Shown piece by piece: positions 1 through 7,102 of a stretch of 10,356 nt of DNA. Source of the stretch: Deltaproteobacteria bacterium (GTDB lineage Bacteria; Desulfobacterota_B; Binatia; Bin18); the NCBI GenBank assembly GCA_012271025.1, contig JAAXHF010000022.1, forward strand, positions 1 through 10,356, given 5' to 3'. The first letter of the stretch is position 1. Every line of letters starts with the position of its first letter. The notes under the pieces are model-generated. The model was not told the origin of the DNA, made no database searches, and worked only from the letters and a program-made list of their open reading frames with translations. Made by a program: the position numbers and the translations under genes.

Positions 1-2
1 CG

Positions 3-260
3 AGCAACAGCGAGACCAGCGCCATCTTTCGTAAACTGGCGGCCGAGGAAGACAGCCCGGTGCAAGCCTTTGTGGTACGCAGCGACATGGCCTGCGGCAG
101 CACAATCGGCCCGCTGACCGCAGCCGAGATTGGCGTGCGGACGATCGACGTCGGCGTGCCGCAGTGGGCCATGCACTCTATTCGTGAGGTGGCCGGAACG
201 CGGGACGCCTTCAAGCTGAGCCGTATCCTGCGCCGTTTTTTCAGGACCGCCGCGCTGTAA
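3..260 (+). CDS. apeB: M18 family (aspartyl-type) aminopeptidase, C-terminal fragment
   Basis: Only the last 85 codons are present; the gene enters from the left edge in frame 3 and ends at TAA 258-260. M18 enzymes are dinuclear-zinc cytoplasmic exopeptidases that remove N-terminal, usually acidic, residues from peptides. The fragment carries the family's C-terminal signature: the RSDMACGSTIGP block, followed by a GVRTIDVGVPQWAMHSIRE stretch whose His in MHSIRE is the last zinc ligand in characterised members. It then ends in the usual short amphipathic tail (LSRILRRFF). No frameshift or stop interrupts the visible part. The next gene starts 68 bp downstream on the same strand, so co-transcription is possible. 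The symbol apeB is the one usually given to bacterial M18 enzymes; substrate preference cannot be judged from this fragment. Confidence 0.9.
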   Translation, partial: SNSETSAIFRKLAAEEDSPVQAFVVRSDMACGSTIGPLTAAEIGVRTIDVGVPQWAMHSIREVAGTRDAFKLSRILRRFFRTAAL

Positions 261-313
261 ATGATGAAGGAGGAATGCGGAATGATGAACGGCAGACAGA
301 ATGTGGCGGGAAT

Positions 314-319
314 GAGGAG
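314..319 (+). promoter_or_regulatory. Shine-Dalgarno GAGGAG that sets the start of the MDMPI-fold gene
   Basis: GAGGAG ends 9 nt before ATG 329. It favours that codon over the in-frame ATG at 275, where the upstream AAGGAGG (267-273) sits only one base from the start codon, too close to work. The 18 extra residues the 275 start would add are polar and unlike the family. Confidence 0.6.
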
Positions 320-328
320 AAGCACCAC

Positions 329-1138
329 ATGTTAGACCAAGCGCTCGATTTTCGCGTAGAGAGTGATGTCTTCTTTGTGCTGCTCGACAGCCTGGAAGAA
401 CGCGACTGGAGCCGCCCGACCCAGTTCAAGGACTGGACCATCAACGATGTGCTGGCCCATATCCATCTCGGCAACTATCTGGCCGACCTCTCGCTGCAAG
501 ACAGCCGGGCCTTTCTCGACTTTATCCAGACCTTCGGTCGGGCGAACAAAAAAGGCGCCAGCCGTCTGGCCGCCACCCACGAGTGGCTGGACGGCCTAAA
601 CAACCGAGCCCTGTTGCAGCGCTGGCGACAGTTCTACACCGCAATGGCGGACCGCTTTGCCGACGCCGACCCCAAGCTGCGGGTCAAATGGGTCGGCCCG
701 GATATGAGCGTGCGCTCAAGCATCAGCGCCCGCCTGATGGAAACCTGGGCGCACGCCCAGGCCGTGTACGATGTGCTGGGCAAAGAGCGCAGCGCAACCG
801 ACCGCCTCAAAAACGTCGCCGTGATCGGCATCAATACCTTTGGCTGGACTTTTCGCAACCGGAGCCTGCCCGTTCCCAGCGATCCGCCCTATGTCCGGCT
901 CAGCGCCCCGTCGGGCGAGGTGTGGGAGTGGAACCCGCCCCAGGACAAGAACACGGTCCGGGGACAGGCGCTTGAGTTCTGTCAGGTCGTGACCCAGGTG
1001 CGCAATATCGCCGACACCAGCCTCCAGGTACGCGGCGACACGGCGCAGTCCTGGATGTCAATCGCCCAGTGTTTTGCCGGACCGCCGGAAAACCCACCGG
1101 CACTAGGAACCCGGTTTCGACAAGCGGGGCCCTCTTGA
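329..1138 (+). CDS. TIGR03084-like DinB/MDMPI-fold metal-binding protein
   Basis: This is a 269-residue protein of the DinB / mycothiol-dependent maleylpyruvate isomerase fold, a four-helix bundle binding one divalent metal. The N-terminal half has the helix WTINDVLAHIH, with His44 as the likely first ligand. The segment ARLMETWAH supplies Glu138 and His142, in the E-x3-H spacing that binds zinc in the characterised isomerase, so the ligand triad looks complete. The C-terminal half follows the TIGR03084 pattern (VRLSAPSGEVWEW, LEFCQVVTQ, WMSIAQCFAGPP), and the length is normal for that group. There is no signal peptide, so it should be cytoplasmic. The family has no established reaction; a thiol-dependent isomerase or transferase role is family-based guesswork. 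It lies 68 bp after the aminopeptidase and 63 bp before the lipoprotein gene. Confidence 0.82.
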   Translation: MLDQALDFRVESDVFFVLLDSLEERDWSRPTQFKDWTINDVLAHIHLGNYLADLSLQDSRAFLDFIQTFGRANKKGASRLAATHEWLDGLNNRALLQRWRQFYTAMADRFADADPKLRVKWVGPDMSVRSSISARLMETWAHAQAVYDVLGKERSATDRLKNVAVIGINTFGWTFRNRSLPVPSDPPYVRLSAPSGEVWEWNPPQDKNTVRGQALEFCQVVTQVRNIADTSLQVRGDTAQSWMSIAQCFAGPPENPPALGTRFRQAGPS

Positions 1139-1201
1139 TGGCGCCCGCCCCAGTCCGCGGGGAAGCCGCCAGTCGTCCCCTCTATATTCCGGGGAGAAGG
1201 A

Positions 1202-3484
1202 ATGTTCACCTGGCAGCCGTTTCGCCTCAGTCTCTTGGGCCTTGTGTCGGCCGGCGTTGCGGGACTCCTCCTCACCAGCTGTTCCGAATCCGAAGAGTCC
1301 GTCCATCCCGCGCTGGTCGAAGCCGTTCAGCTGTTTGAGCAAGCCCGGGCGGCCGAACGCACCAGCTTTGTCACCGCCGCCCAGCTGTACCGGGCCGCGC
1401 TGCACAAAGCGCGCAGTGTCCACCCGGCTCCGCCCTCCGCCCGTCGCTCCATCCGACGCGCCGCCGATCCTGTTCTTATCGGTCCCTACACCCTCGGCGC
1501 CTTACAGAACGCGATTATTCCCAGTGTCACGGCCAAGGCTGAGGCCGAACGCAGTACCCTGGCCTGCGCCCTGTTCCTGGCCCAGCGACTGCCCGAGACG
1601 GTCTATAAGGCGCAAATTCTCGAACAGATCGGGCTGGCCTATCTGGAACTCGGCCAGGACGACCGGGCGGCGCAGGCGACTCAGCTGATCGGCGATAGTC
1701 CGCACGGGGCGAATATGTTGGAGCGTCTGGCGCGCAGAGCCATACGCGCCGGCCGCTCCGAGCAGGGCCTGCGGTTTGCCCGGCAAATCGTCACGACTCA
1801 CGCCCTGTTCGGAGTCGAGCTTTTAACCGACATCGCGCTTCAGCATGTCAGGCGTGGGCAGTACGCGGACGCCCTCAGAGTCGCCCAGGGGGCGGGAAGG
1901 GCGTCGTCGAGCGCCTGGGTGATGGCCGAGATCGCCAGCACGCTGACCGACCCCGGCCAACAGGCGACAGCGCTGTCGATGCTGGACCAGGCCGTCCAGC
2001 TGGCTCAGCGGGTTCCTCATCCTCCTCTCAAAAGTCTGGTGTTGGGACAGATAGGACATGCCTATATCCGCCTGGGCCAGAGCGACCGCGCCCTCCAGAC
2101 TGCCCTGACCCTGAAAGACTCGCGGCATCGGACCACTCTCCTGGTCGCGATCACTCAGGCCGCAGTTGAGGCCGGTGAGCCCGAGCGCGTTTCCGGGCTG
2201 ATCCAGCACCTGCAAGCGAGCCATGACCGGCCTTTCCTCATCGCCCAAGCCTTGACCGAGATTGCCGAGAAGCAGCTCGAATTTGGCCTGGCTGAGCGAG
2301 CCCGGGACGTGTTATCGACAGCCCGACACGTCGCCGTGGCAATCGAAGAGCACGCGCAGCGGGCACGTATTATCGGACGCATTGCCCTGGGCTACCTCGA
2401 AGCCGGTCGGTCGGACACGGCTCACGCGCTGGTAGAGACCATTCAAGACCCCCTGCAACGTCTCGATGCCAGGGTCCAGCTGGCGCTCGGTCAGGTTGAG
2501 GTTGGAGACCTTGAAGCGGCGCGTCAGACTGCGGAAACGATGACCGACCAGATGCGTCGGGCCGAAATCGAGGAAAGCATCGTCCTCAGCTATCTGAATC
2601 GAGGGGAGCTGCAACAGGCGCATCAGCTCGCCCAAGCAATCCAAGCGCCAGGCCAGCGGGCGGAGGCTTTGGGACACCTTGCCCATAGCTATCTTGAATT
2701 CGGGCAAATCGCGCCCGCCCTGCACCTTACCGAACTGTTGACCGACCAGCCGCAGCGGGATGAGGTCGTCGGACGTGTCGTCCGCGCCTACCTCGACGAG
2801 GATGCCGGCCAGCAGGCGCTACGGCAGGCCGAAACGATACAAGACCCGCGCCTCAAGGCTCAGGCTTTTTCCCGTATTGCCCGGAGTCACGCCAGGGCGG
2901 GTGAGTTCGCCGCAGCGCTCCAGATTGCTGAATCCATGACCGATCAGACGCGTCAGGCCGAGGTCGTGGCCCAGATTGGGTTGGAGTATTTCAGAGCCGG
3001 TCAGACCGACCGCGGCTTGAGTCTGATCCGCTCTCTTCAGGACTCACCGCCCAGAGCCAGCGCCCTGGGACAGCTTGCGCGCTATTACGCGCAGGCCGGT
3101 GAGAGCCAGGCAGCGGTGCAGCTGGTGATGGCCATCAGGCTGCCAGACCGGCGCGAAGCCACACTGCAGATGGTGGCCGAAGTCCACCACCAGGCCGGTC
3201 GGCACGACCAGGCGGTCGATGTCATACAGCTCATGCAGGCGGCACCGGAAAAAGCGGAACTCCTGGCCAAAGTCGCCGCTGACTATACACAACAGGGGGC
3301 GCAAGAAAAGTCTGCCTCCCTGACCGTCCAGGCGCTCGGCATAGCCAAAACGCGCGCTAACCCAGCCTCACAAGCCCACACCCTGGCGGTTGTCGGCCTG
3401 TGGCAGGCCAAGGCTGAGCAGCGTTTGGAAACGCAAGCCCAGGCCATACTGCATGACATGATCGCTGAGGCGGCGTTACGCTGA
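1202..3484 (+). CDS. Outer-membrane-type lipoprotein made of TPR-like 33-residue repeats
   Basis: This 760-residue protein starts with a lipoprotein signal peptide: Arg8, a hydrophobic core, then the lipobox L-T-S-C with Cys27 as the acylated residue. Ser at +2 predicts sorting to the outer membrane. From about residue 135 to the end it is a run of roughly 17 degenerate helix-turn-helix repeats, mostly 33 residues, with the pattern A-x2-IA-x2-Y-x3-G-x3-x-AL-x2-A-x2-IQD-x3-R. A few copies are lengthened to 37-40 residues (around the Gly-Leu-Ala-Glu-Arg-Ala copy and the last ones). This is TPR/solenoid architecture, normally a protein-binding scaffold. No enzymatic domain is visible. ATG 1202 is preceded by GGGGAG (1191-1196). 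The closest named groups are generic tetratricopeptide proteins; the ligand is unknown. The gene converges on the protease gene. Confidence 0.85.
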   Translation: MFTWQPFRLSLLGLVSAGVAGLLLTSCSESEESVHPALVEAVQLFEQARAAERTSFVTAAQLYRAALHKARSVHPAPPSARRSIRRAADPVLIGPYTLGALQNAIIPSVTAKAEAERSTLACALFLAQRLPETVYKAQILEQIGLAYLELGQDDRAAQATQLIGDSPHGANMLERLARRAIRAGRSEQGLRFARQIVTTHALFGVELLTDIALQHVRRGQYADALRVAQGAGRASSSAWVMAEIASTLTDPGQQATALSMLDQAVQLAQRVPHPPLKSLVLGQIGHAYIRLGQSDRALQTALTLKDSRHRTTLLVAITQAAVEAGEPERVSGLIQHLQASHDRPFLIAQALTEIAEKQLEFGLAERARDVLSTARHVAVAIEEHAQRARIIGRIALGYLEAGRSDTAHALVETIQDPLQRLDARVQLALGQVEVGDLEAARQTAETMTDQMRRAEIEESIVLSYLNRGELQQAHQLAQAIQAPGQRAEALGHLAHSYLEFGQIAPALHLTELLTDQPQRDEVVGRVVRAYLDEDAGQQALRQAETIQDPRLKAQAFSRIARSHARAGEFAAALQIAESMTDQTRQAEVVAQIGLEYFRAGQTDRGLSLIRSLQDSPPRASALGQLARYYAQAGESQAAVQLVMAIRLPDRREATLQMVAEVHHQAGRHDQAVDVIQLMQAAPEKAELLAKVAADYTQQGAQEKSASLTVQALGIAKTRANPASQAHTLAVVGLWQAKAEQRLETQAQAILHDMIAEAALR

Positions 3485-3782
3485 CACCACCCTCACCCCG
3501 GCCTGCTCCCTGAGGACGAGGCCACCTCCACTCGCGACGCGGTGCGCATACGCCGCCAGCGCCTCGAAGCCGCCGGCCTCCTGCCCGCCGCGCCAGACGC
3601 GCAGCCCTCCCTGTTCACCCAGCAGTAGCGCGTAGGGGGCACGGCATGCCGTGCCCCTACTGCCCGTATTCCACGGGGGGCAGGGGCGGACCGGCGCCGG
3701 GGCTGCCACGGGTCGTTGTCTGGCCATACGCGTGCCCGGCTCGCGTGTGTGGCTCACCCCCCCCGTTGGAATACCACCCATC
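3485..3782. other. Convergent intergenic spacer with a palindrome
   Basis: These 298 bp lie between two converging genes. They hold the palindrome at 3632-3660, GC-rich partial inverted matches just after it (GCCCCTACTGCCC against GGGGGCAGGGGC), and a run of eight C at 3757-3764. A minus-strand open frame crosses the spacer and ends at 3476. Its last 50 codons look moderately protein-like, but I recognise no family and see no ribosome binding site, so I do not call it a gene. No T-tract terminator is evident for either flanking gene. Confidence 0.6.
3632..3660. repeat. Small dispersed-type palindrome (REP/MITE-like hairpin)
   Basis: Arms GTAGGGG and CCCCTAC enclose the perfect 14-bp palindrome CACGGCATGCCGTG; one unpaired G (3639) sits between the left arm and the core. 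The outer GTAGGGG...CCCCTAC design is typical of small repeats scattered between genes in many environmental bacterial genomes. It could act as a bidirectional transcript-end hairpin between the convergent genes, but it has no flanking T-run. A single copy is present here, so the dispersed nature is inference from its form. Confidence 0.6.
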
Positions 3783-5879
3783 TTACGGTGTCGGGGCAAA
3801 GCGCACGCTCAGCACATACGCTCCGCTCGCGTCCCCAAAGCCGCTCACCCGGATATAGTAGGTCCCGGCCGCGACCTGCCGCGCCAGCCGGAAATTGAGC
3901 CTGCTGCCCCCGTCGTCGTCCTCGCTGAGCCGCTGGCCGTCGGCTCCCCGCAGCTGCCCAAAGGTATCCGTGCTGCCCGTCGTCTCGACCGTCAGGGTTC
4001 CGGCCTGGGTCACCTCGACCCGGAAATAGTCGATATCTCCCCCGTCCCCCAAGACCCCTGAGGTAGACGAGTTGAGCGCAACGCTGCTGGCTTGCTCAAG
4101 CGTTCCGGCGTGATCCTCTCCCGGTGTTCCTGTTCCAGCGAAGCGCACGACCAGCGTGTACGGTCCAGTCGCATTTTCAAAGCCGCTCACCCGGATATAG
4201 TAGGTCCCGGCCGTGACCTGCCGCACCAGCCGGAAATTGAGCCCGCTGCCCCCGTCATCGTCCTCGCCGAGCCCCTGGCCGTCGGCTCCTCGCAGCTGGC
4301 CGACCGTATCCGTGTTACCCGTCGTCTCGACCGTCAGGGTCCCGGCCTGGGTCACCTCGACCCGGAAGTAGTCGATATCTCCCCCGTACTCCAGCGAACG
4401 CGGGGTGGGGGACGCCGCCCCCACGCCGGTCGCCGCCTCACGCGTATTCCCATCCATATCCCCGTCGGGATCCAGATGGTGGCGGATCAGGGGAAAGAAG
4501 CGGTCAAAACGACCATACACGACGCTGGCGCCGCACTCCATGTCCGCAGGACTGCCCGATAAGACGCCACGCAGCTGCCCGTATGCGTCAAACAGGCCGG
4601 ACCCGCTGCTGCCCGGTTCGACCGTGCCCTGCGACCACCTCACCTCAACAGTCCGCACCTCCTGGAGCTCGGCACCGAGATAGATGTCTCTGAAATCTAC
4701 GGTCAGCCCGGCACTGTATTTCTTGAGGTCAGCCGCAGGGTGATGCACCCCATACACCTCGGTGGGATGGGTGAGGGGCGTCTCATCCCAGCTCACATAC
4801 TCGCGCTCACCCGGTGGGGGGCGCCTGAGCCTCAGCAGGCTCGAGTCCGACTCGGGATGCGTCGCCAGCAGATCGGCTCCACCGGTCAGCTGGGTCAGCG
4901 TCGTTGGATTGTCCCCCTCACAGGTATCGCTTTCGCTGTCGCGCTTGATTGTGCGCTCAAAGTCCCAATAGGTAACCAGCGTCCGGGCGACGGACTGGGT
5001 CTCGATACAGTGATGGGCGGTGAGAAAGTACGGAATGACAGAGCCGCCTGCGCCATCCTCCAGCAGGGTGCCCGTACAGGCGGCGGTATAGCCATCCTCG
5101 GTCGTAAAAATCATTTTGGCCGTTGCGCCGGCCTGAGAGTCCACCGGCGGGTCTGCACACTGGATATCAATGTGCCCACAGGAAGCGCGCCCAATATCGA
5201 CCAGACGCTGCGGCTGGTAGCGCGGAACGGAAGAGACCGGGTGAGAGACCAGATGAGAGACCTGGTCCACATACAGCGAGAAGGTGGACACGGCTTGGGA
5301 CGACGGCAGGCTGATTTCCATCCCGACGGTCTCGCCCGCAATGACGGGAGACCAGACCGGCAGGTCGGGCAGCTCCAGGTCCTCAGCCGACCCGGCATCT
5401 TGAGACGCAAAATCCTGCTGGGTCACGGGCTCGAAGTGCTGAGCGGGGTCAGCCGGATTGAAGAAGCGCAGTGTGGCGTCGGGGCCTAAGATAGCAGACA
5501 CCGCCACCCGCAGTGCCCAGGCGCCGGGGGACGTGACCCTGACCGCGCTGACCAGGGTCCCATCGCTGCGTGTGACCCACTCCAGCCGAGGCGCCAGGTC
5601 GTCCTGATAGGCGACCGGGAGTTCCCGGCCAAAGCCGACTTGCAGCGGGCCGGTCGTGTTCCGCAGCGCCCACTCCGCCTGCTCGGCGTCGGTCACCGCC
5701 GGCAGGCTAATGCTGAGTACGGTGGGAGTTATAGCCTCAGCCGTGGCCTCGGCTGGTCTGAACGCGCCCTCGGTACGACCGTCTTGGGTCTGGCCCACGG
5801 AAGAAAAACCGAGCACCAGCACGAAAGCGAGCAGCGCGGGTCTGCAACGAGAGCCCGGAGTGCGATAATACCTCATCAT
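3783..5879 (-). CDS. Secreted trypsin-fold serine protease (lysyl-endopeptidase-like) with two PPC domains
   Basis: The product is 698 residues. Residues 1 to about 32 form a Sec signal peptide (basic start, core LLAFVLVLGF). Residues about 33-225 resemble a propeptide. The protease domain (about 230-470) opens with the Cys-rich CGHIDIQC seen in lysyl-endopeptidase-like enzymes. It holds the triad His290 (LTAHHC), Asp345 (SDSSLLRL) and Ser425 (GSSGSG), plus the family motif GVHHPAADLKK. Cysteines 234, 241, 268, 291, 320 and 449 could make three disulfides. An Asp-rich linker (DPDGDMDGN, 470-478) leads to two PPC (pre-peptidase C-terminal) beta domains at about 498-567 and 612-681. PPC domains are often removed after secretion. 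Start 5879 is chosen because AAGGA lies 10 nt upstream and the signal peptide begins there; an in-frame ATG at 5930 would add a charged leader before it. Cleavage specificity is not proven. The gene follows the permease gene by 95 bp. Confidence 0.9.
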   Translation of the reverse strand: MMRYYRTPGSRCRPALLAFVLVLGFSSVGQTQDGRTEGAFRPAEATAEAITPTVLSISLPAVTDAEQAEWALRNTTGPLQVGFGRELPVAYQDDLAPRLEWVTRSDGTLVSAVRVTSPGAWALRVAVSAILGPDATLRFFNPADPAQHFEPVTQQDFASQDAGSAEDLELPDLPVWSPVIAGETVGMEISLPSSQAVSTFSLYVDQVSHLVSHPVSSVPRYQPQRLVDIGRASCGHIDIQCADPPVDSQAGATAKMIFTTEDGYTAACTGTLLEDGAGGSVIPYFLTAHHCIETQSVARTLVTYWDFERTIKRDSESDTCEGDNPTTLTQLTGGADLLATHPESDSSLLRLRRPPPGEREYVSWDETPLTHPTEVYGVHHPAADLKKYSAGLTVDFRDIYLGAELQEVRTVEVRWSQGTVEPGSSGSGLFDAYGQLRGVLSGSPADMECGASVVYGRFDRFFPLIRHHLDPDGDMDGNTREAATGVGAASPTPRSLEYGGDIDYFRVEVTQAGTLTVETTGNTDTVGQLRGADGQGLGEDDDGGSGLNFRLVRQVTAGTYYIRVSGFENATGPYTLVVRFAGTGTPGEDHAGTLEQASSVALNSSTSGVLGDGGDIDYFRVEVTQAGTLTVETTGSTDTFGQLRGADGQRLSEDDDGGSRLNFRLARQVAAGTYYIRVSGFGDASGAYVLSVRFAPTP
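3837..4045 (-). repeat. Direct repeat copy encoding the C-terminal PPC domain
   Basis: This 209-bp segment aligns without gaps to 4179-4387, with 15 mismatches by my count (about 93% identity) and a 342-bp (114-codon) offset. It encodes the conserved core of the last PPC domain, from the GGDIDYFRVEV strand to YYIRVSGF. Confidence 0.9.
4179..4387 (-). repeat. Direct repeat copy encoding the first PPC domain
   Basis: This is the partner of 3837-4045. Differences cluster in the middle around the QLRGADGQ loop, while both ends are almost identical, as expected after a recent in-frame duplication or gene conversion. Confidence 0.9.
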
Positions 5880-5889
5880 GAGTGACGAA

Positions 5890-5894
5890 TCCTT
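5890..5894 (-). promoter_or_regulatory. Shine-Dalgarno AAGGA of the protease gene
   Basis: AAGGA on the minus strand lies 10 nt before the ATG at 5879. It supports that start, or the adjacent ATG at 5876, over the in-frame ATG at 5930. Confidence 0.55.
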
Positions 5895-5974
5895 GGCCGT
5901 GTTCTTCCCGACCAGGCGTCCGTCTGGCAAACACCGGGAAGGAAAGCAACACGATACGTGATTGGGAGGACGCG

Positions 5975-6976
5975 CTATCGTACGCCCGACACCCTCACCT
6001 CACCTCCAGCCGTGGGCACGCCCCGCTCCTGGTCGTCCGCCGCCGTCTGCGGATACGGCATCCGGCCGCTGTTCACAACATATACGCCCAGGCACACCCC
6101 CGCCACACCGACGAGTTGGCTGACCCCCATGTACTCGCCGAGCAGCAGCCAACCGTACAGCACGGCAAACACGGGCGATAGAAAGGTCAGCGCCGCCACC
6201 CGGGTTGCCGAGTTGCGCTGGATCAGCCAGGCATAGGCAACAAAGCCAAAGGCGGCCGACACAATGCCCAGGTACAGGATGGACAGGACCGCCCGCCCGG
6301 AAAAAACAAACGCGGCATCCGCCTCCCATATCCAGGAAGACAGCCCCAACAGCGGCCACGACATCCAGGACTGCCAACAGATCAGGGCCACCGGGTTGAT
6401 CCGACCGGCCACCCGCTTGGTCATCACCCCGGACACAGCGGTGGCGACCGCGCCGCTCAGCACGATGGCGTCGCCTATGATGGTCGGCGTGATGCCGCCG
6501 CCAAGCTTGGCCAGAAACAGCACGATCACACCGCCAAAGGCCAGCCCCAGGCCGAACAGCTTGCGCAGGGTGAGTCGGTCGCCGGGCAGGAAATACGGCG
6601 CCAGCAGGGCCAGGAAAATCGGCTGGGCGTAGAAGAAGACCGCAGCCCGGCCCGAAGTCGTCCGCGACGTGCCAACGTAGGCAGCCACATTGGTGTAAAA
6701 AAACAAGACCCCCAGAATCAGCAGCAGCATGGCCTCGGCTCGCCCGAAGCGCAGCGGAACCCGCCGGTAGTAGGCCCAGCCGGTCAGCACCAGGCTGGTC
6801 AGCAGAAAGCGGAGCGCCCCGGCTCCCAGCGGGGGCATGTCCATCGTTCCGACCTTGATGGCGACAAAGGCGCCACCCCAAATAGCGCACAGCACGATTG
6901 TCAGGCTGACGGCCAACAGATCGAGGGGGGAGTCAGTCAGGGCATGGGGATCGGATGCCCGGCTGTTGTGTGGCAT
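5975..6976 (-). CDS. EamA/DMT-superfamily inner-membrane permease
   Basis: This 333-residue hydrophobic protein belongs to the drug/metabolite transporter superfamily and has two EamA repeats (roughly residues 20-160 and 170-300), giving about ten membrane helices. Typical landmarks are the first-helix motif CAIWGGAFVAIKVG, the helix-3/4 region ALRFLLTSLVL, and a second-repeat ending FLSPVFAVLYGWLLLGE. The last ~30 residues are a polar cytoplasmic tail. EamA proteins export amino acids, other metabolites or drugs, usually by proton exchange; the substrate here cannot be read from sequence. The ATG at 6976 has no Shine-Dalgarno, but the promoter immediately upstream fits a leaderless mRNA. The protease gene follows 95 bp downstream and could be in the same transcript. 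The antitoxin gene is divergent. Confidence 0.92.
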   Translation of the reverse strand: MPHNSRASDPHALTDSPLDLLAVSLTIVLCAIWGGAFVAIKVGTMDMPPLGAGALRFLLTSLVLTGWAYYRRVPLRFGRAEAMLLLILGVLFFYTNVAAYVGTSRTTSGRAAVFFYAQPIFLALLAPYFLPGDRLTLRKLFGLGLAFGGVIVLFLAKLGGGITPTIIGDAIVLSGAVATAVSGVMTKRVAGRINPVALICWQSWMSWPLLGLSSWIWEADAAFVFSGRAVLSILYLGIVSAAFGFVAYAWLIQRNSATRVAALTFLSPVFAVLYGWLLLGEYMGVSQLVGVAGVCLGVYVVNSGRMPYPQTAADDQERGVPTAGGEVRVSGVR

Positions 6977-6982
6977 CGGCTT

Positions 6983-7010
6983 GTTATAGCCAGTGACCGG
7001 CCAGCGTCAA
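6983..7010 (-). promoter_or_regulatory. Sigma70-type promoter, predicted leaderless, for the DMT permease
   Basis: On the minus strand, TTGACG (7010-7005), a 16-bp spacer, and TATAAC (6988-6983) match the -35 and -10 consensus at five of six positions each. Only six bases separate the -10 box from ATG 6976, so transcription should begin at or next to the A of the start codon. The missing Shine-Dalgarno agrees with this. Confidence 0.65.
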
Positions 7011-7064
7011 GCGGGAAAGGGGAGATTCCCGGACCTCGCGGACCCTGGTGTCACGACTCGTCCG

Positions 7065-7089
7065 GGGATATACCCTGGAGGTATATCCC
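7065..7089. promoter_or_regulatory. Perfect 10-bp inverted repeat, probable MazE/AbrB operator
   Basis: GGGATATACC (7065-7074) and GGTATATCCC (7080-7089) are exact inverted repeats around the 5-bp spacer CTGGA. The element ends 13 bp before the antitoxin ATG and just before its ribosome binding site (AGAGG, 7092-7096). Dimeric AbrB-fold antitoxins commonly repress their own promoters through such palindromes, so autoregulation is the natural reading. A stem-loop in the mRNA leader is an alternative. I find no convincing -35/-10 pair to place the transcription start. Confidence 0.65.
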
Positions 7090-7102
7090 AAAGAGGTAGA
7101 CG

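Noticed and set aside
275..328. Longer N-terminus for the MDMPI-fold protein from ATG 275
   Set aside because: Its Shine-Dalgarno is only one base from the start codon, and the extra residues do not resemble the family.
1183..1188. TATATT as a -10 box for the lipoprotein gene
   Set aside because: There is no -35 partner, and the implied start would fall inside the ribosome binding site.
3490..3515. Partial resemblance (CCCTCACCCCGGCC) to the repeat at 9920-9978
   Set aside because: Only the left arm is similar and no right arm follows within the spacer; a degraded copy is possible but unsupported.
4740..5489. Plus-strand 249-codon open frame
   Set aside because: It is antisense to the protease domain, which has a complete triad and disulfide cysteines on the other strand.
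5880..5930. Longer N-terminus for the protease from ATG 5930
   Set aside because: It would place 17 mostly polar residues ahead of a standard signal peptide, and AAGGA is positioned for ATG 5879.
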